Below are positions 47,542-56,095 of a stretch of 64,000 nt of DNA, piece by piece. Position numbers and translations under genes: made by a program. Location of the stretch: the NCBI GenBank assembly GCA_016719855.1, contig JADJYH010000085.1, forward strand, positions 30,763 through 94,762. The letters run 5' to 3'. The first letter of the stretch is position 1; each line of letters starts with the position of its first letter. Under the pieces are notes generated by a model. That model had not been told where the DNA came from, ran no database searches, and saw only the letters and a list, made by a program, of their open reading frames with translations. The DNA is from Saprospiraceae bacterium. GTDB lineage: Bacteria > Bacteroidota > Bacteroidia > Chitinophagales > Saprospiraceae.

Positions 47542-47949
47542 ATGCGAATTTCAGTCTTCCGCAAGGCTCATTTCAATGCAGCACACCGGCTGAACAACCC
47601 TAATTGGTCTGAGGAGAAAAACCAATCGGTGTTCGGGCTTTGCAACAATGCCAACTACCATGGCCATAATTATGAGCTGGAGGTGAAACTTACGGGCGAA
47701 GTTGACCCTGAAACCGGGTACTTGATTGACCTGAAATTGTTGAAAGACCTGATTTTTGAAGAGGTGGAAACTAGGTTCGATCACAAAAACCTGAACCTTG
47801 ACGTGGACGAGTTCAAAAACCTGAACCCGACTGCTGAAAATATCTGCTTTGTGATTTGGAACCTGCTCCGCTCAAAGTTGGACGAAAGGTTAGCGCTTGC
47901 CGTGCGGCTCTATGAAACACCCCGGAACTTCGTTGAGTACCCAGCTTGA
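47542..47949 (+). CDS. 6-pyruvoyl-tetrahydropterin synthase / 6-carboxytetrahydropterin synthase family
   Basis: 135 residues. Zinc-ligand candidates are H15 (HFNAAHRL) and H40/H42 (NYHGHNYEL). The catalytic cysteine candidate is C34, and a DH pair is present in RFDHKNL. The 25-residue step between H15 and H40 and the 6-residue step from C34 to H40 equal those of animal-type PTPS (H23, C42, H48, H50 in the rat enzyme) rather than the shorter spacing of E. coli QueD. So tetrahydrobiopterin-type chemistry is possible beside queuosine synthesis. No other pterin gene is nearby. Confidence 0.88.
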   Translation: MRISVFRKAHFNAAHRLNNPNWSEEKNQSVFGLCNNANYHGHNYELEVKLTGEVDPETGYLIDLKLLKDLIFEEVETRFDHKNLNLDVDEFKNLNPTAENICFVIWNLLRSKLDERLALAVRLYETPRNFVEYPA

Positions 47950-48127
47950 AAAGTTGGCAGTTCGACAGTGTGCAGTTGGCAGTCGGGGACTGCTTCACTT
48001 TTTAGGCTGTCCAACTTTTGTTCAGAAGTTGGACGAAAAGAAAAGCCCTTGGTTCTTTGACGGAACCAAGGGCTTTTGTAATTGCTGGAGCTGACTGCCA
48101 ACTGCACACTGTCGAACTGCCAACTTT
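47950..48127. repeat. Perfect 35-bp inverted repeat with AGTTGGC-type words enclosing a terminator
   Basis: Arms 47950-47984 and 48093-48127 are perfect complements over 35 bases; the arm reads as AGTTGGC-AGTTCGAC-AGTGTGC-AGTTGGC-AGTC. Inside are a 9-bp hairpin (48009-48017 with 48026-48034) and a 15-bp terminator hairpin (48041-48077). The element starts one base after the stop codon of the pterin enzyme and ends 8 bases from the tRNA gene. Confidence 0.9.
48041..48077. terminator. Terminator hairpin inside the 35-bp repeat
   Basis: The perfect 15-bp stem AAAAGCCCTTGGTTC and its complement with a 7-base loop, A4 before and T4 after, suits termination from both the pterin enzyme gene and the convergent tRNA. 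Confidence 0.85.
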
Positions 48128-48134
48128 AAAAAAG

Positions 48135-48205
48135 AGGTCGATAGCGGATTCGAACCGCTGTACGAGGTTTTGCAGACCTCTGCCTAACCACTCGGCCAAC
48201 CGACC
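48135..48205 (-). tRNA. tRNA-Cys (anticodon GCA)
   Basis: 71 bases on the minus strand. The acceptor stem pairs GGTCGGT with ATCGACC (one G-T pair). The anticodon arm is GAGGT-CTGCAAA-ACCTC with anticodon GCA. The T arm is AGCGG-TTCGAAT-CCGCT. The discriminator base is T (U73), the identity base for tRNA-Cys. The 3' CCA is not encoded and must be added. Confidence 0.95.
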
Positions 48206-48324
48206 GTTAAAAGGGAATTCCGAAATTTCAATATGCCTTAACGCTCTAAAGAAGGCCAAGGTTTCATTGTCTCGGAATTTTTACTTCAAATCAACTACTT
48301 CACAGGCTTTCTGCAAAGCGGACG

Positions 48325-48332
48325 CAAATGTA
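48325..48332 (-). promoter_or_regulatory. Candidate promoter of tRNA-Cys
   Basis: On the minus strand this reads TACATTTG, with TTG about 16 bases upstream, close to the Bacteroidota consensus. It lies about 120 bases before the tRNA 5' end. The remaining 48206-48517 gap shows nothing else recognisable. Confidence 0.45.
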
Positions 48333-48517
48333 ACGACTTTTTTTAAACCAAGTCAAATCGGGGCTGCATTCCAGTCTATTTTTTCTTCCGAAAAACGCTG
48401 GCAACTCAACAATCACAAGCTAAATTGGTGTTTGAAATGCTGTAAAATCAGCAAAGAAAAAGGATGCCAAGTGGCATATCCCTCACACGGTTTGATGCTG
48501 GAATAGCGCCATGCTTG

Positions 48518-50247
48518 TTACCGAATCAACAAAACTGTGCCTCGTTTCTCCGTTGTTTTGCCATTTGCCTGACTAACTTTAATGATGTAGGCATAAATAC
48601 CTTGGGCTAGGTTTTTCCCGTTTTTTTGCCCAAGCCAGCCTGTTTCAGGGTCGTTCGTCGTGAACACCTCCTGCCCGTAACGGTCAAAAATCCGCATCTC
48701 GTAGCTGGCAATGTCGCCCAAAACTATCAGCGGCCTGAACTCCTGGTTGAACCCCTCTGGCACAAAAGCGTTCGGGGCGTAAATCCTTGCAGCCTGCTCC
48801 ACACAAGCTGTGTTGGAGTGGCTCTCCTGTGTGATGATTTGGCCATTTTGTGCAATCACGTTCGAGCTTGCCACCACATAGTAGCAGGCCTGCGCCGATT
48901 CGATGCTGGTCGGTGAATAGCTGTCCTCGTAGTTCGTCGTTCCGCTGCCCACCATGTCCAACTGGCTTGAGCTTCCCCCCTCTATTTTGTGAACCGTGTA
49001 GGCGTTGACGCTCGCATTTTCGATGTCGAAGGCTGTCCAGTTGAGTACGTTCAGGTTGCCTGGCATGGCCTCTGCTGTCAGGTAAATCGTGCTACCGTAG
49101 TTGGTCATCAGCACCGAGTCGCAGACATCACGGGTTTCTATTTTGTAAAAAACCTTACCTGCCGTTGCTCCGCTGGCTGCATCGGCGTAGGTGTTCGTGG
49201 CGGACAGCGGCGGCGTTGCTGCTTGCGTTGCAACTGGCTGATAACCAGCGTTTTGTTCGCTTCGCAAAACCTGGAATTCGACCAGTTCGGCCAGTGGGTT
49301 CCACTCCCAACTCAGTTCCACGTCGCCGCTTCCCGTCACGCTCACATTCTTCAGGAACATGCCCTCCGCCGACTGGAACACATCCACTGACAGGCACATT
49401 TGGTTCGACTTGGCCACTGCCCCTGTCACCGCTTCCACAGCCCGTACTTCGAAGCAGTAGGTCGCTCCGTCCACCACGTTTTCCACCTCAAAGCTGCTGT
49501 TCGAAACGCTTGCATTGGCTACCTGTGCCAGCGTTCCACCGTTGATGCCCAACCAGATTTGTTGCTCCGCAATGACATTTGTCCAGCCTTGATAAGTGTT
49601 CCAGGTCAGTACCACGGATTGTCGGCAGGGCACCACCTCCGCCTCCACAAAAATGCTCGTGTGCTGCACGTCGAAGATGCTCGTGTTGTCGCAGGCGTCC
49701 AGGGCGTTCACGAAGTAGGATTCTGGGCCGGCCCCTGGATTGGAGGCCAGGTCGGTGTAGGTGTTGCTGCCGTACACCGTGTCCACAGGATGACCCCGAT
49801 GCTGGTCTGGCGATAAATGATGTAGCCGAACACCTCCGGCGATGGGCTTGGCGCCCAATTCACCACGGCCAAGCCGCCCTCCACCGACACGGTCTCGATG
49901 GGCGACACCACCGGCGGGCGGTTGTCAAGCGTGTCCGATGGGATGGCCATTTGGCCGGGACAGTTGAAGTTGCTCGTCAGGTAAAAATACCACTGCTCCC
50001 CACTCGGGTTCACAAAGGCGTAGAAGTCCTGCGACTGGTTGGCCACTGTACCTTGCAGTAAGAATGGGCCGGTGGGGCTTTGGCTCGCCCAGATTTCGTA
50101 GCCCACAAACGGCCCGCAGTTGTTCACCGGCAAGTCCCAAAACAGCGTGTCGCCCCGTACGCAGCGGAAGTCGGGGGGGAGGATTTGCGCCTGCATTTTG
50201 CCAAAAAAGACAAAGCCGAAGGCAAACGCTGCGAGTATTTTTTTCAT
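48518..50247 (-). CDS. FN3-repeat secreted protein with T9SS type B (gliding-associated) C-terminal domain (one frameshift)
   Basis: Start at 50247 (MKKILAAFAFGFVFFGKMQAQ, signal peptide). Several FN3-like repeats follow (VSVEGGLAVVNWAPSPSP, VLTWNTYQGWTNVIAEQQ, VELSWEWNPLAELVEFQVL, LNVLNWTAFDIENASVNAY). The C-terminus is the type B sorting pattern: IYAPNAFVPEGFNQEFRP, MRIFDRYGQEVF, GIYAYIIKV, GTVLLIR. The frame breaks near 49790; one added C gives RQTSIGVIPVDTVYGSNTY. About 575 residues in all. Likely attached to the cell surface by T9SS; ligand unknown. Confidence 0.85.
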
Positions 50248-50300
50248 AAAAATTTGATATTCAAGTGCTTGTGCAAAGAAACGATGCATGCGTCTCGGAG

Positions 50301-50322
50301 TTTTCAATTTTCAATTTTCAAC
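50301..50322. repeat. Three TTTTCAA heptamers (single arm)
   Basis: TTTTCAA occurs three times in tandem exactly over the stop and last codons of the lipoprotein gene on the minus strand (which read KLKIEN-stop). There is no complementary arm. Confidence 0.65.
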
Positions 50323-51043
50323 TTCTCCTTGAACTTCGCCTCAAACTCCTCCATGCTGTAAACCGCTTTCAACTGGTACTCGATGCGCCGTTGGCCACTC
50401 ACATCCTTTCGGAAATAGACGAGGCCGATGTTTTTTGCATACACCTCTACGCCACCAAACTCCAGTTCCAAGTGGCCGGTCTCCTCTTGGTCAACGAGTT
50501 CACGGGTGTTGAATTTCACAGCGGGCATCTTTTTTTCTGAAAAATTATGGTCGTGTCGCTGTCAAATTGCCGGTTGCGCACCAGTGTGATGCTCGACGTG
50601 TCACCCAGCGGTCGCCAGTGGAGCGAGGTGAGCACCACACTGCCTAAGGGTTTTACCTCAAACGGAAAGACGTTGGCTGCCATGATTTCTGCCTGTATTT
50701 GCTGGCTTTTGCCCTCGGCGTCTGTTTCGTACACATAAAAATCGCTCAACAAAATGCCGTTATGTACCCGCTCTTCCCGCACAAACTGGTCGGGGCTGAA
50801 CGTTGGCCCGTAGGATGTGCCCAACAAGTAGGCCGTGCCGCCCTGTGCCATTGACTTGTAGTACCAGTAAACAGGTGGGTCGGATTCGTCGCCAAGCGGC
50901 TCGTACTCGTACACCTTGCCATCCTGGAGGTCGCTCAACGGGTAGTAGTAGGCTTCGATGTTGCGCAGCCCGTTAGTTTCATTTTTGCAAGCAGCAAAAA
51001 TTGCAACGAGCGCCAACCCAGCGAGGGTCGTAGTTTTTTTCAT
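50304..51043 (-). CDS. Lipoprotein of unknown function (frameshifted)
   Basis: Two frames join into one protein of about 246 residues. The first starts MKKTTTLAGLALVAIFAAC (lipobox) and runs to DSDTTIIFQKK; the second continues MPAVKFNTRELVDQEETG to the end. They meet in an A7 run near 50527-50533, and one more A would keep the frame. The content is beta-rich with many tyrosines (EAYYYPLSDLQDGKVYEYEP). I do not recognise a family. If the frames are truly separate, the second would be a 74-residue protein with no signal. Confidence 0.75.
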
Positions 51044-51081
51044 CGCAAATCACATTTGAATTTTCCAAAAGGTGGCAAGGC

Positions 51082-51774
51082 TCACCCGCTCACCCGCTCA
51101 CTCTCTTTCCCGCTTACCCCCGCCACCACCACCACGATTTCGCCCTTCACGGTCTTCGCCTTGTAAAACGCCAGCAGTTGGGTCAGCGTATCCGTCTTGA
51201 TTTCTTCGTGCATTTTGGTCAGCTCCCGTGCAACGCAGGCTTGTCGCTCAGGGCCGCACACCTCGGCCAATTGTTCGAGGCACTTGACGAGGCGGTTTGG
51301 CGATTCGTACAGGATGAAGGTGCAGGGCAGTTCGGCGAGGTATTTCAGGCGGGTTTGGCGGCCTTTTTTGTGCGGTAAAAAGCCCTCGAAAAAAAACTTG
51401 TCGCAAGGCAGCCCGCTGGCGGCCAGTGCAGGCACGAAGGCCGTAGGTCCGGGCAGGCACTCCACCCGCACACCTTGCCGCACGCACTCCCGCACCAGCA
51501 AAAAACCGGGGTCGGAAATGCCCGGTGTGCCCGCATCGGAGGCTAGTGCAAAAGTGGCCCCGGCCTTGAGCTGCTGCACGATGGACGCCGTCACCGAGTG
51601 CTCGTTGAAGGAATGGAAAGCGGAGACGGGCGTCTGGATTTGGAAGTGGTCAAGCAGCCGCTTCGTTACCCTCGTGTCCTCCGCCCAAACCCTGTCCACC
51701 TCTTTCAAAATGCGCAGCGAGCGGAGGGTGATGTCCTCCAGGTTGCCAATGGGTGTGGGGATGAGGTAAAGCAA
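51082..51774 (-). CDS. rsmI: 16S rRNA (cytidine(1402)-2'-O)-methyltransferase
   Basis: Tetrapyrrole-methylase fold enzyme that 2'-O-methylates C1402 in the ribosomal decoding centre. Motifs: YLIPTPIGNLEDITLRSL, AEDTRVTKRLL, ASDAGTPGISDPGFLLV, PGPTAFVPALAASGLP, FFEGFLPHKKGRQ, ELTKMHEE. The best start is TTG at 51774 (LLYLIPTP); the ATG at 51855 lies in repeat DNA and would add a meaningless extension. The C-terminus (GKESERVSG) overlaps a short CCGCTCA repeat. The gene follows purS after a repeat hairpin. Confidence 0.92.
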   Translation of the reverse strand: MLYLIPTPIGNLEDITLRSLRILKEVDRVWAEDTRVTKRLLDHFQIQTPVSAFHSFNEHSVTASIVQQLKAGATFALASDAGTPGISDPGFLLVRECVRQGVRVECLPGPTAFVPALAASGLPCDKFFFEGFLPHKKGRQTRLKYLAELPCTFILYESPNRLVKCLEQLAEVCGPERQACVARELTKMHEEIKTDTLTQLLAFYKAKTVKGEIVVVVAGVSGKESERVSG

Positions 51775-51775
51775 G

Positions 51776-51865
51776 TGAGGTATGAGGTATGAGGTATGAG
51801 TTATGGAGGTTTGGGGTATGTGCATCCTGATATACCTCATACCTCCATACTTCATACCTCCATAA
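51776..51865. repeat. Hairpin with GGTATGA heptamers between purS and rsmI
   Basis: The left arm (51777-51820) starts with GAGGTATGAGGTATGAGGTATG. The right arm (51829-51864) is its imperfect complement (ATACCTCATACCTCCATAC). The right arm encodes the last residues of PurS, and a GGTATGA unit supplies its TGA. The left arm reaches to two bases from the rsmI start. Confidence 0.9.
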
Positions 51866-52103
51866 TGGTGAAGTGGTAGGTCTCCATGATAAGGTTGGCA
51901 AGGAGCTTTTTGCAGGCTTCGTCCACTTTAGCGGAGGCTTCTTCTTTGGAGCCAGCCTCGATGTCCAAGCGGATGTGCTTGCCGATGCGCACGTCCTCTA
52001 CCCCAGATATGTGCAAGTTGACCATGCTGTGCTGCACGGCCTTGCCCTGTGGGTCGAGGAGTTCCTTGTGGGGCATGATGTCAATTTCTGCTACGTATTT
52101 CAT
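51852..52103 (-). CDS. purS: Phosphoribosylformylglycinamidine synthase subunit PurS
   Basis: 83 residues. PurS bridges PurL and PurQ in the fourth step of purine synthesis. The sequence KYVAEIDIMPHKELLDPQGKA and VRIGKHIRLDIEA plus CKKLLANLIMETYHFTIMEV is the family pattern and full length. PurL and PurQ are not in the window. The final MEV-stop lies in the repeat arm, where PurS homologues vary, so the enzyme should be functional. Confidence 0.95.
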   Translation of the reverse strand: MKYVAEIDIMPHKELLDPQGKAVQHSMVNLHISGVEDVRIGKHIRLDIEAGSKEEASAKVDEACKKLLANLIMETYHFTIMEV

Positions 52104-52106
52104 GAA

Positions 52107-52188
52107 AATTGGAATTGGGTATTAGGAATTGGGTATTGGGAATAGAAAGTGGGAAAACCCCCAACCCCTAATTCCTAATACCCAATTA
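52107..52188. repeat. Hairpin with TTGGGTA/TTAGGAA heptamers
   Basis: The left arm (52107-52145) is TTGGAA-TTGGGTA-TTAGGAA-TTGGGTA-TTGGGAA. The right arm (52163-52188) pairs over about 17 perfect bases (AATTGGGTATTAGGAATT). It lies between the pssA stop and the purS start. Confidence 0.88.
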
Positions 52189-52900
52189 CTTGCTTACCTT
52201 CAAGTGAACAAAGAACGAGAACAGCACGTGTCCGATGATGATGAACGGGAATGATGCTTCCCGCAGCAAAACCAGCATCACGACTGTAAAGGCGGCAAAG
52301 ATAAACCGAATCTCGTTGCCCTCCCAAGCCAGATTTTTGAATTTTAGGCTGAACATTGGCAGCCCGGCCACCATTAACCAGCAAAGCACCGGGATGTTGA
52401 GGTAGAGGAAAACGGGATTGGTGACGAACTTTCCAAGCCCAAACGAGTCGAAGTGGTAAATCAACAGCAGGCCGATGGCATAAATGGCGCAGGATGGCGT
52501 CGGCATTCCGATGAAGGTCTCCGTTTGGCGGGTGTCAATGTTGAAATTGGCGAGCCGGATGGCGGCGAACAGCGTGATGAGGAAGGCGGGCGAGGCCGCA
52601 AGCGTCAACTCGATGGGCAGCCCTTCATGCCCGCTGAAGCCTTTTACCAATAGCATGTAAACCACTGCGCCAGGCGCCACTCCGAACGAAACCATATCCG
52701 CCAGCGAGTCGAGTTGCTGGCCGAGGGGCGATTTTACCTTGAGCATCCTGGCACAGGCACCGTCCAAATAATCTGCGACGCCACTGGCCAAGCTGAACCA
52801 AAATGCCTGCACGAACTGCCCGTACAGCACACTGGCAATTGCGCAGCAGCCGAAGAACAGATTCAACAGGGTGATGAAATTCGGTATGTTTTTTTTTCAT
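52186..52900 (-). CDS. pssA: CDP-diacylglycerol-serine O-phosphatidyltransferase (frameshift at start)
   Basis: Makes phosphatidylserine, the precursor of phosphatidylethanolamine. The CDP-alcohol motif is visible as DYLDGACARMLKVKSPLGQQLDSLADMVSFG (key residues D-G-A-R-G-D-D). Six or more membrane helices follow. The body frame has no proper N-terminus, but ATG at 52900 in another frame gives MKK, then a run of nine A (T9 at 52889-52897). With eight A it reads MKKNIPNFITLLNLFFGCCA, the normal start of the family. About 237 residues corrected. Confidence 0.92.
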
Positions 52901-52969
52901 GCCCGGTCTGGTTTATACCCAACCCCAAAGGTTGGCTTAGGCGTCACTCATTTTGGGCAAAAGTAATAT

Positions 52970-53099
52970 TTTAGACTTTAGACTTTAGACAAAAGACATT
53001 AGACAAGGGACTTCTCCAATTTATCTTGTTGCCGCATTGGTCAAATCAGGGGTGCAGCATCTTTCCCAAAGTCTAAAGTCCGTTGTCTAAAGTCTTAAT
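52970..53099. repeat. Hairpin with TTTAGAC heptamers between divergent genes
   Basis: The left arm (52971-53006) reads TTAGACTTTAGACTTTAGAC, then AAAAGAC-ATTAGAC; the right arm (53067-53098) has GTCTAAAGTCCGTTGTCTAAAGTC. About 60 unique bases lie between the arms. It sits between pssA (minus) and the SprB-like gene (plus). The 35.5-kb hairpin uses the same word. Confidence 0.88.
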
Positions 53100-53161
53100 G
53101 TCGAAAATTGGCAGGCAAGGCTTCTTAACTTACCAATAACCGACTTATGCCGCCAATCCTG

Positions 53162-53169
53162 TACTTTTG
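53162..53169 (+). promoter_or_regulatory. Candidate -7 promoter element of the SprB-like gene
   Basis: TACTTTTG matches TAnnTTTG and lies 80 bases before the start at 53249, beyond the repeat hairpin. No clear -33 element is seen. Confidence 0.4.
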
Positions 53170-53248
53170 TCGCAAATTCCTGCGTTCACAAAAAAATCCA
53201 AGATTCCGCAATTTGTCAGCGTTTTCCAAAAAATAGAAACGGACCATT

Positions 53249-55996
53249 ATGAAACAACGCTTCACAATTTTTACCTGCTTGGCCTTCCTTTGCTGCGCAA
53301 ACAGCCTTTTCGCCCAGCCCGCCAATAATGAGTGCGCCAACGCCACCCCGCTCACTAACCTCAACAACTGGTGCTCGGCTGCCGCTGGGTTCACCAACGT
53401 TGGCGCAACGTTGAGCAACGTAATAAATCCGTCTTGTTTCCCTTCGGGAAATGCCGATGTCTGGTTCACCTTCGTGGCGCAGGCCAACACGGTGAACATA
53501 CGGGTCATCGGTGCCACCGCCGGCAACATTCCGCCGGGCGGATCCCTCCAAGAGCCACAGTTTGCGCTGTACAGCGGCAATTGCACTGCCCTCACCCTCG
53601 TGCAGTGTGCCTCCGACGCCTTCGGCACCAACGTGGCGGAGACCTTCGCCGGGCCGCTCACCATCGGCCAAACCTATTTCATCCGGGTGGATGCCAGGGA
53701 CAACAACACCGGCACCTTCAAGCTCTGCATCAACAACTACAACGCCGTGCCCGAACTTAGTAGCGACTGCTTCAGCGCCGTTATACTTTGCGACAAATCG
53801 CCGTTCAGCGTGGAACTTGCCGTGGGCGAAGGCAGCGACCCAAACGAGGTGGAACCTACTGCCTGCATCAATTCCGAAATCGCAAGCTCTTGGTACCGCT
53901 GGACCTGTAAAGACGCTGGAACGCTTGCGTTTACCATCACTCCCAACAACTCGTCTGACGATATTGACTTTGCTGTGTACGAGCTGCCGGGCGGCATCAA
54001 CGATTGTGAAAACAAAGAAATCGTGCGCTGCGAAGCAGCTGGGGAAAACGTGGGTTCGCCTTTTTCAGAATGGGAAATTTGCACCGGCTCCACTGGCCTC
54101 AGCCTCAACGAAAGCGATGTGACCGAGGTGCCCGGTTGTCCGCTTGGGCAGAACAACTTCGTGGCTGCCCTCGACATGGTGGTGGGCAAAAGCTACGCTC
54201 TCGTCATCAACAATTTTAGCGAGTCGGGCAACGGCTTTTCAATTGAATTTGGAGGTACTGGTACTTTCCTCGGCCCCGATGCCGATTTTACCGTCGCTCC
54301 GCAAACGATTTGCCAAGGCTCCACCATCACTTTCACCGATAACTCCACCTCCCTCGACCCCATCACGGTCTGGCAATGGAACTTCGGCATTGGCGCAAGC
54401 CCTGCCTCCGCCAATGGCAAAGGCCCGCACAGCGTGACCTACAATTCGCCCGGCCCAAAGTCCGTGGCGCTGACCATCACCAACGAGGATGGCTGCAACG
54501 TCACCGATGTGGAAACCATCAACGTGCTGCCGCTGCCTGAAGTGGACCCCACGCTGCTCGACGATTATTGCGGCCCAACCGACAACACGGGTGCCGTGAT
54601 TTTAGCCCCGACTGGCGACGGCCAACCCTACTTGTACGACTGGCTGGGGAACGGCGTTTTTACAGCCGACAGTTCACTGCTCGACCTTGCTTCTGGCAAC
54701 TATTCGGTCGTCGTGCAAACTGCCAGCGGCTGCACACAATCCTTCAACTTTACGGTAGAGGAAGGCCTGAGCCTTGCCGCTGGCGTTGACCCCGTGCAGC
54801 CACCCACCTGCAATGGCGACTCCGATGGCAGCATTTCCATTTCCATCCAAATCGCCAACCCGCCCGTGCAGTTCGACTTCGGCAACGGCCTCCAGTCGAG
54901 CAACACCTTGAGCGGCATCCCGGCAGGCATCTACAATGTTCTTGTAGTTGATGGACAGGGCTGCGACGGCACGTTTACCATTGAAGTGGTGGACTTTCCG
55001 CCGCTTTTGCTGGGCGTCAGCCCCGTTGACATTAGTTGTTTTGGGGCAAATGATGGAACCATAACCGTCACGCCAAGTGGTGGGGCGGGTGGCTATTCCT
55101 ATCTCTGGAGCAATGGTGCCACCTCGGCCACCATCGAGAACCTCGCCGCAGGCACCTACACCGTCACCGTCACCGACGAGAACGGGTGCTCGGCCACCGC
55201 TGAAGCCGACATCATCGAACCAGCCGAGCTGACGATGACGCTCGAAGCCGTGGACGTGATTTGTTTTGGGGATGAAACAGGCGTGATCACCGTCACTGCC
55301 ATGGGCGGCACACCACCTTTTGAGTACAGTGCAAACGGTACTGATTTTCAAGCCGACCCCTCCATCACCAACCTCGCTGGCGGTGACTACGATGTGGTGG
55401 TGCGCGACAGCCGAGGTTGCACCATCACCCTGCCGGCCACCATCAACCAGCCGCCGCCCATCATCGTCGAAGCTGGCAACGACCAAACTGTTGACCTCGG
55501 CTACACTGCCGACCTGAACGCCACAGTCACGCCACTAAACCTACCAGTGACACTGAGTTGGACGCCCAGCGAGTCGCTGAGTTGCCCTGATTGCCTACGC
55601 CCAACAGCCCTGCCATTCGGCACCACCACCTACTACCTCACCGCCACGGACGAAAACAACTGCTCCGGCATTGATTCGGTGACGGTCTTCGTGAACTTGG
55701 TTCGCCCGGTTTACATCCCGAACGTCTTTTCGCCGAACGGCGACGGCCTCAACGATTTCTTTACTGTGTACGGCGGCAAGGCGGCTAAATCCATCAAAGC
55801 GATCAAGGTCTTCGACCGCTGGGGCGACAATGTGTTTGAGGGTTTCGACATCCCGCTCAACGACGAACCTTTCGGTTGGGACGGCATTTTCCGCGGCAAG
55901 CTGATGGATACTGGGGTCTTCGCCTACCTCGCCCAAGTGGAGTTTATTGATGGCGTGGTCGTGCTTTTTGAAGGGGATGTGATGATTATTAGATGA
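53249..55996 (+). CDS. SprB-repeat/PKD surface protein with T9SS type B C-terminal domain
   Basis: 915 residues, intact. Signal peptide MKQRFTIFTCLAFLCCANSLFAQ. Two N-terminal jelly-roll domains follow (about 25-150 and 170-340), then a PKD-like domain (TICQGSTITFTDNSTSLDP), then SprB-type repeats (ISCFGANDGTITVTPSGG, GGYSYLWSNGATSATI, YTVTVTDENGCSA; VICFGDETGVITVTAMGG). The C-terminus is the gliding-associated type B sorting domain: VYIPNVFSPNGDGLNDFF, KVFDRWGDNVFEG, GVFAYLAQVEF. Such proteins are gliding adhesins or surface filaments (SprB in Flavobacterium); that role is inferred. Confidence 0.9.
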   Translation: MKQRFTIFTCLAFLCCANSLFAQPANNECANATPLTNLNNWCSAAAGFTNVGATLSNVINPSCFPSGNADVWFTFVAQANTVNIRVIGATAGNIPPGGSLQEPQFALYSGNCTALTLVQCASDAFGTNVAETFAGPLTIGQTYFIRVDARDNNTGTFKLCINNYNAVPELSSDCFSAVILCDKSPFSVELAVGEGSDPNEVEPTACINSEIASSWYRWTCKDAGTLAFTITPNNSSDDIDFAVYELPGGINDCENKEIVRCEAAGENVGSPFSEWEICTGSTGLSLNESDVTEVPGCPLGQNNFVAALDMVVGKSYALVINNFSESGNGFSIEFGGTGTFLGPDADFTVAPQTICQGSTITFTDNSTSLDPITVWQWNFGIGASPASANGKGPHSVTYNSPGPKSVALTITNEDGCNVTDVETINVLPLPEVDPTLLDDYCGPTDNTGAVILAPTGDGQPYLYDWLGNGVFTADSSLLDLASGNYSVVVQTASGCTQSFNFTVEEGLSLAAGVDPVQPPTCNGDSDGSISISIQIANPPVQFDFGNGLQSSNTLSGIPAGIYNVLVVDGQGCDGTFTIEVVDFPPLLLGVSPVDISCFGANDGTITVTPSGGAGGYSYLWSNGATSATIENLAAGTYTVTVTDENGCSATAEADIIEPAELTMTLEAVDVICFGDETGVITVTAMGGTPPFEYSANGTDFQADPSITNLAGGDYDVVVRDSRGCTITLPATINQPPPIIVEAGNDQTVDLGYTADLNATVTPLNLPVTLSWTPSESLSCPDCLRPTALPFGTTTYYLTATDENNCSGIDSVTVFVNLVRPVYIPNVFSPNGDGLNDFFTVYGGKAAKSIKAIKVFDRWGDNVFEGFDIPLNDEPFGWDGIFRGKLMDTGVFAYLAQVEFIDGVVVLFEGDVMIIR

Positions 55997-56095
55997 TTTA
56001 CGATTTACGACTGACGATTTACGATTGGGGGCAACTAGTTGATAAACAGCTAGTTGCCCCCAATCGTAAATCCCCAATCTTAAATCCAAAATCAT
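55993..56095. repeat. Hairpin with GATTTAC heptamers and perfect 23-bp stem
   Basis: GATTTAC-GATTTAC-GACTGAC units lead into a perfect 23-bp stem (56016-56038 with 56050-56072) around an 11-base loop; outer bases pair imperfectly. It fills the whole convergent gap between the SprB-like gene and the dioxygenase. The word resembles that at 37.0 kb. Confidence 0.92.

Noticed and set aside
51776..51865. CRISPR-like array because of short tandem repeats
   Set aside because: Units are 7 bp, contiguous and without spacers; the second half is the reverse complement of the first. No cas genes are present.
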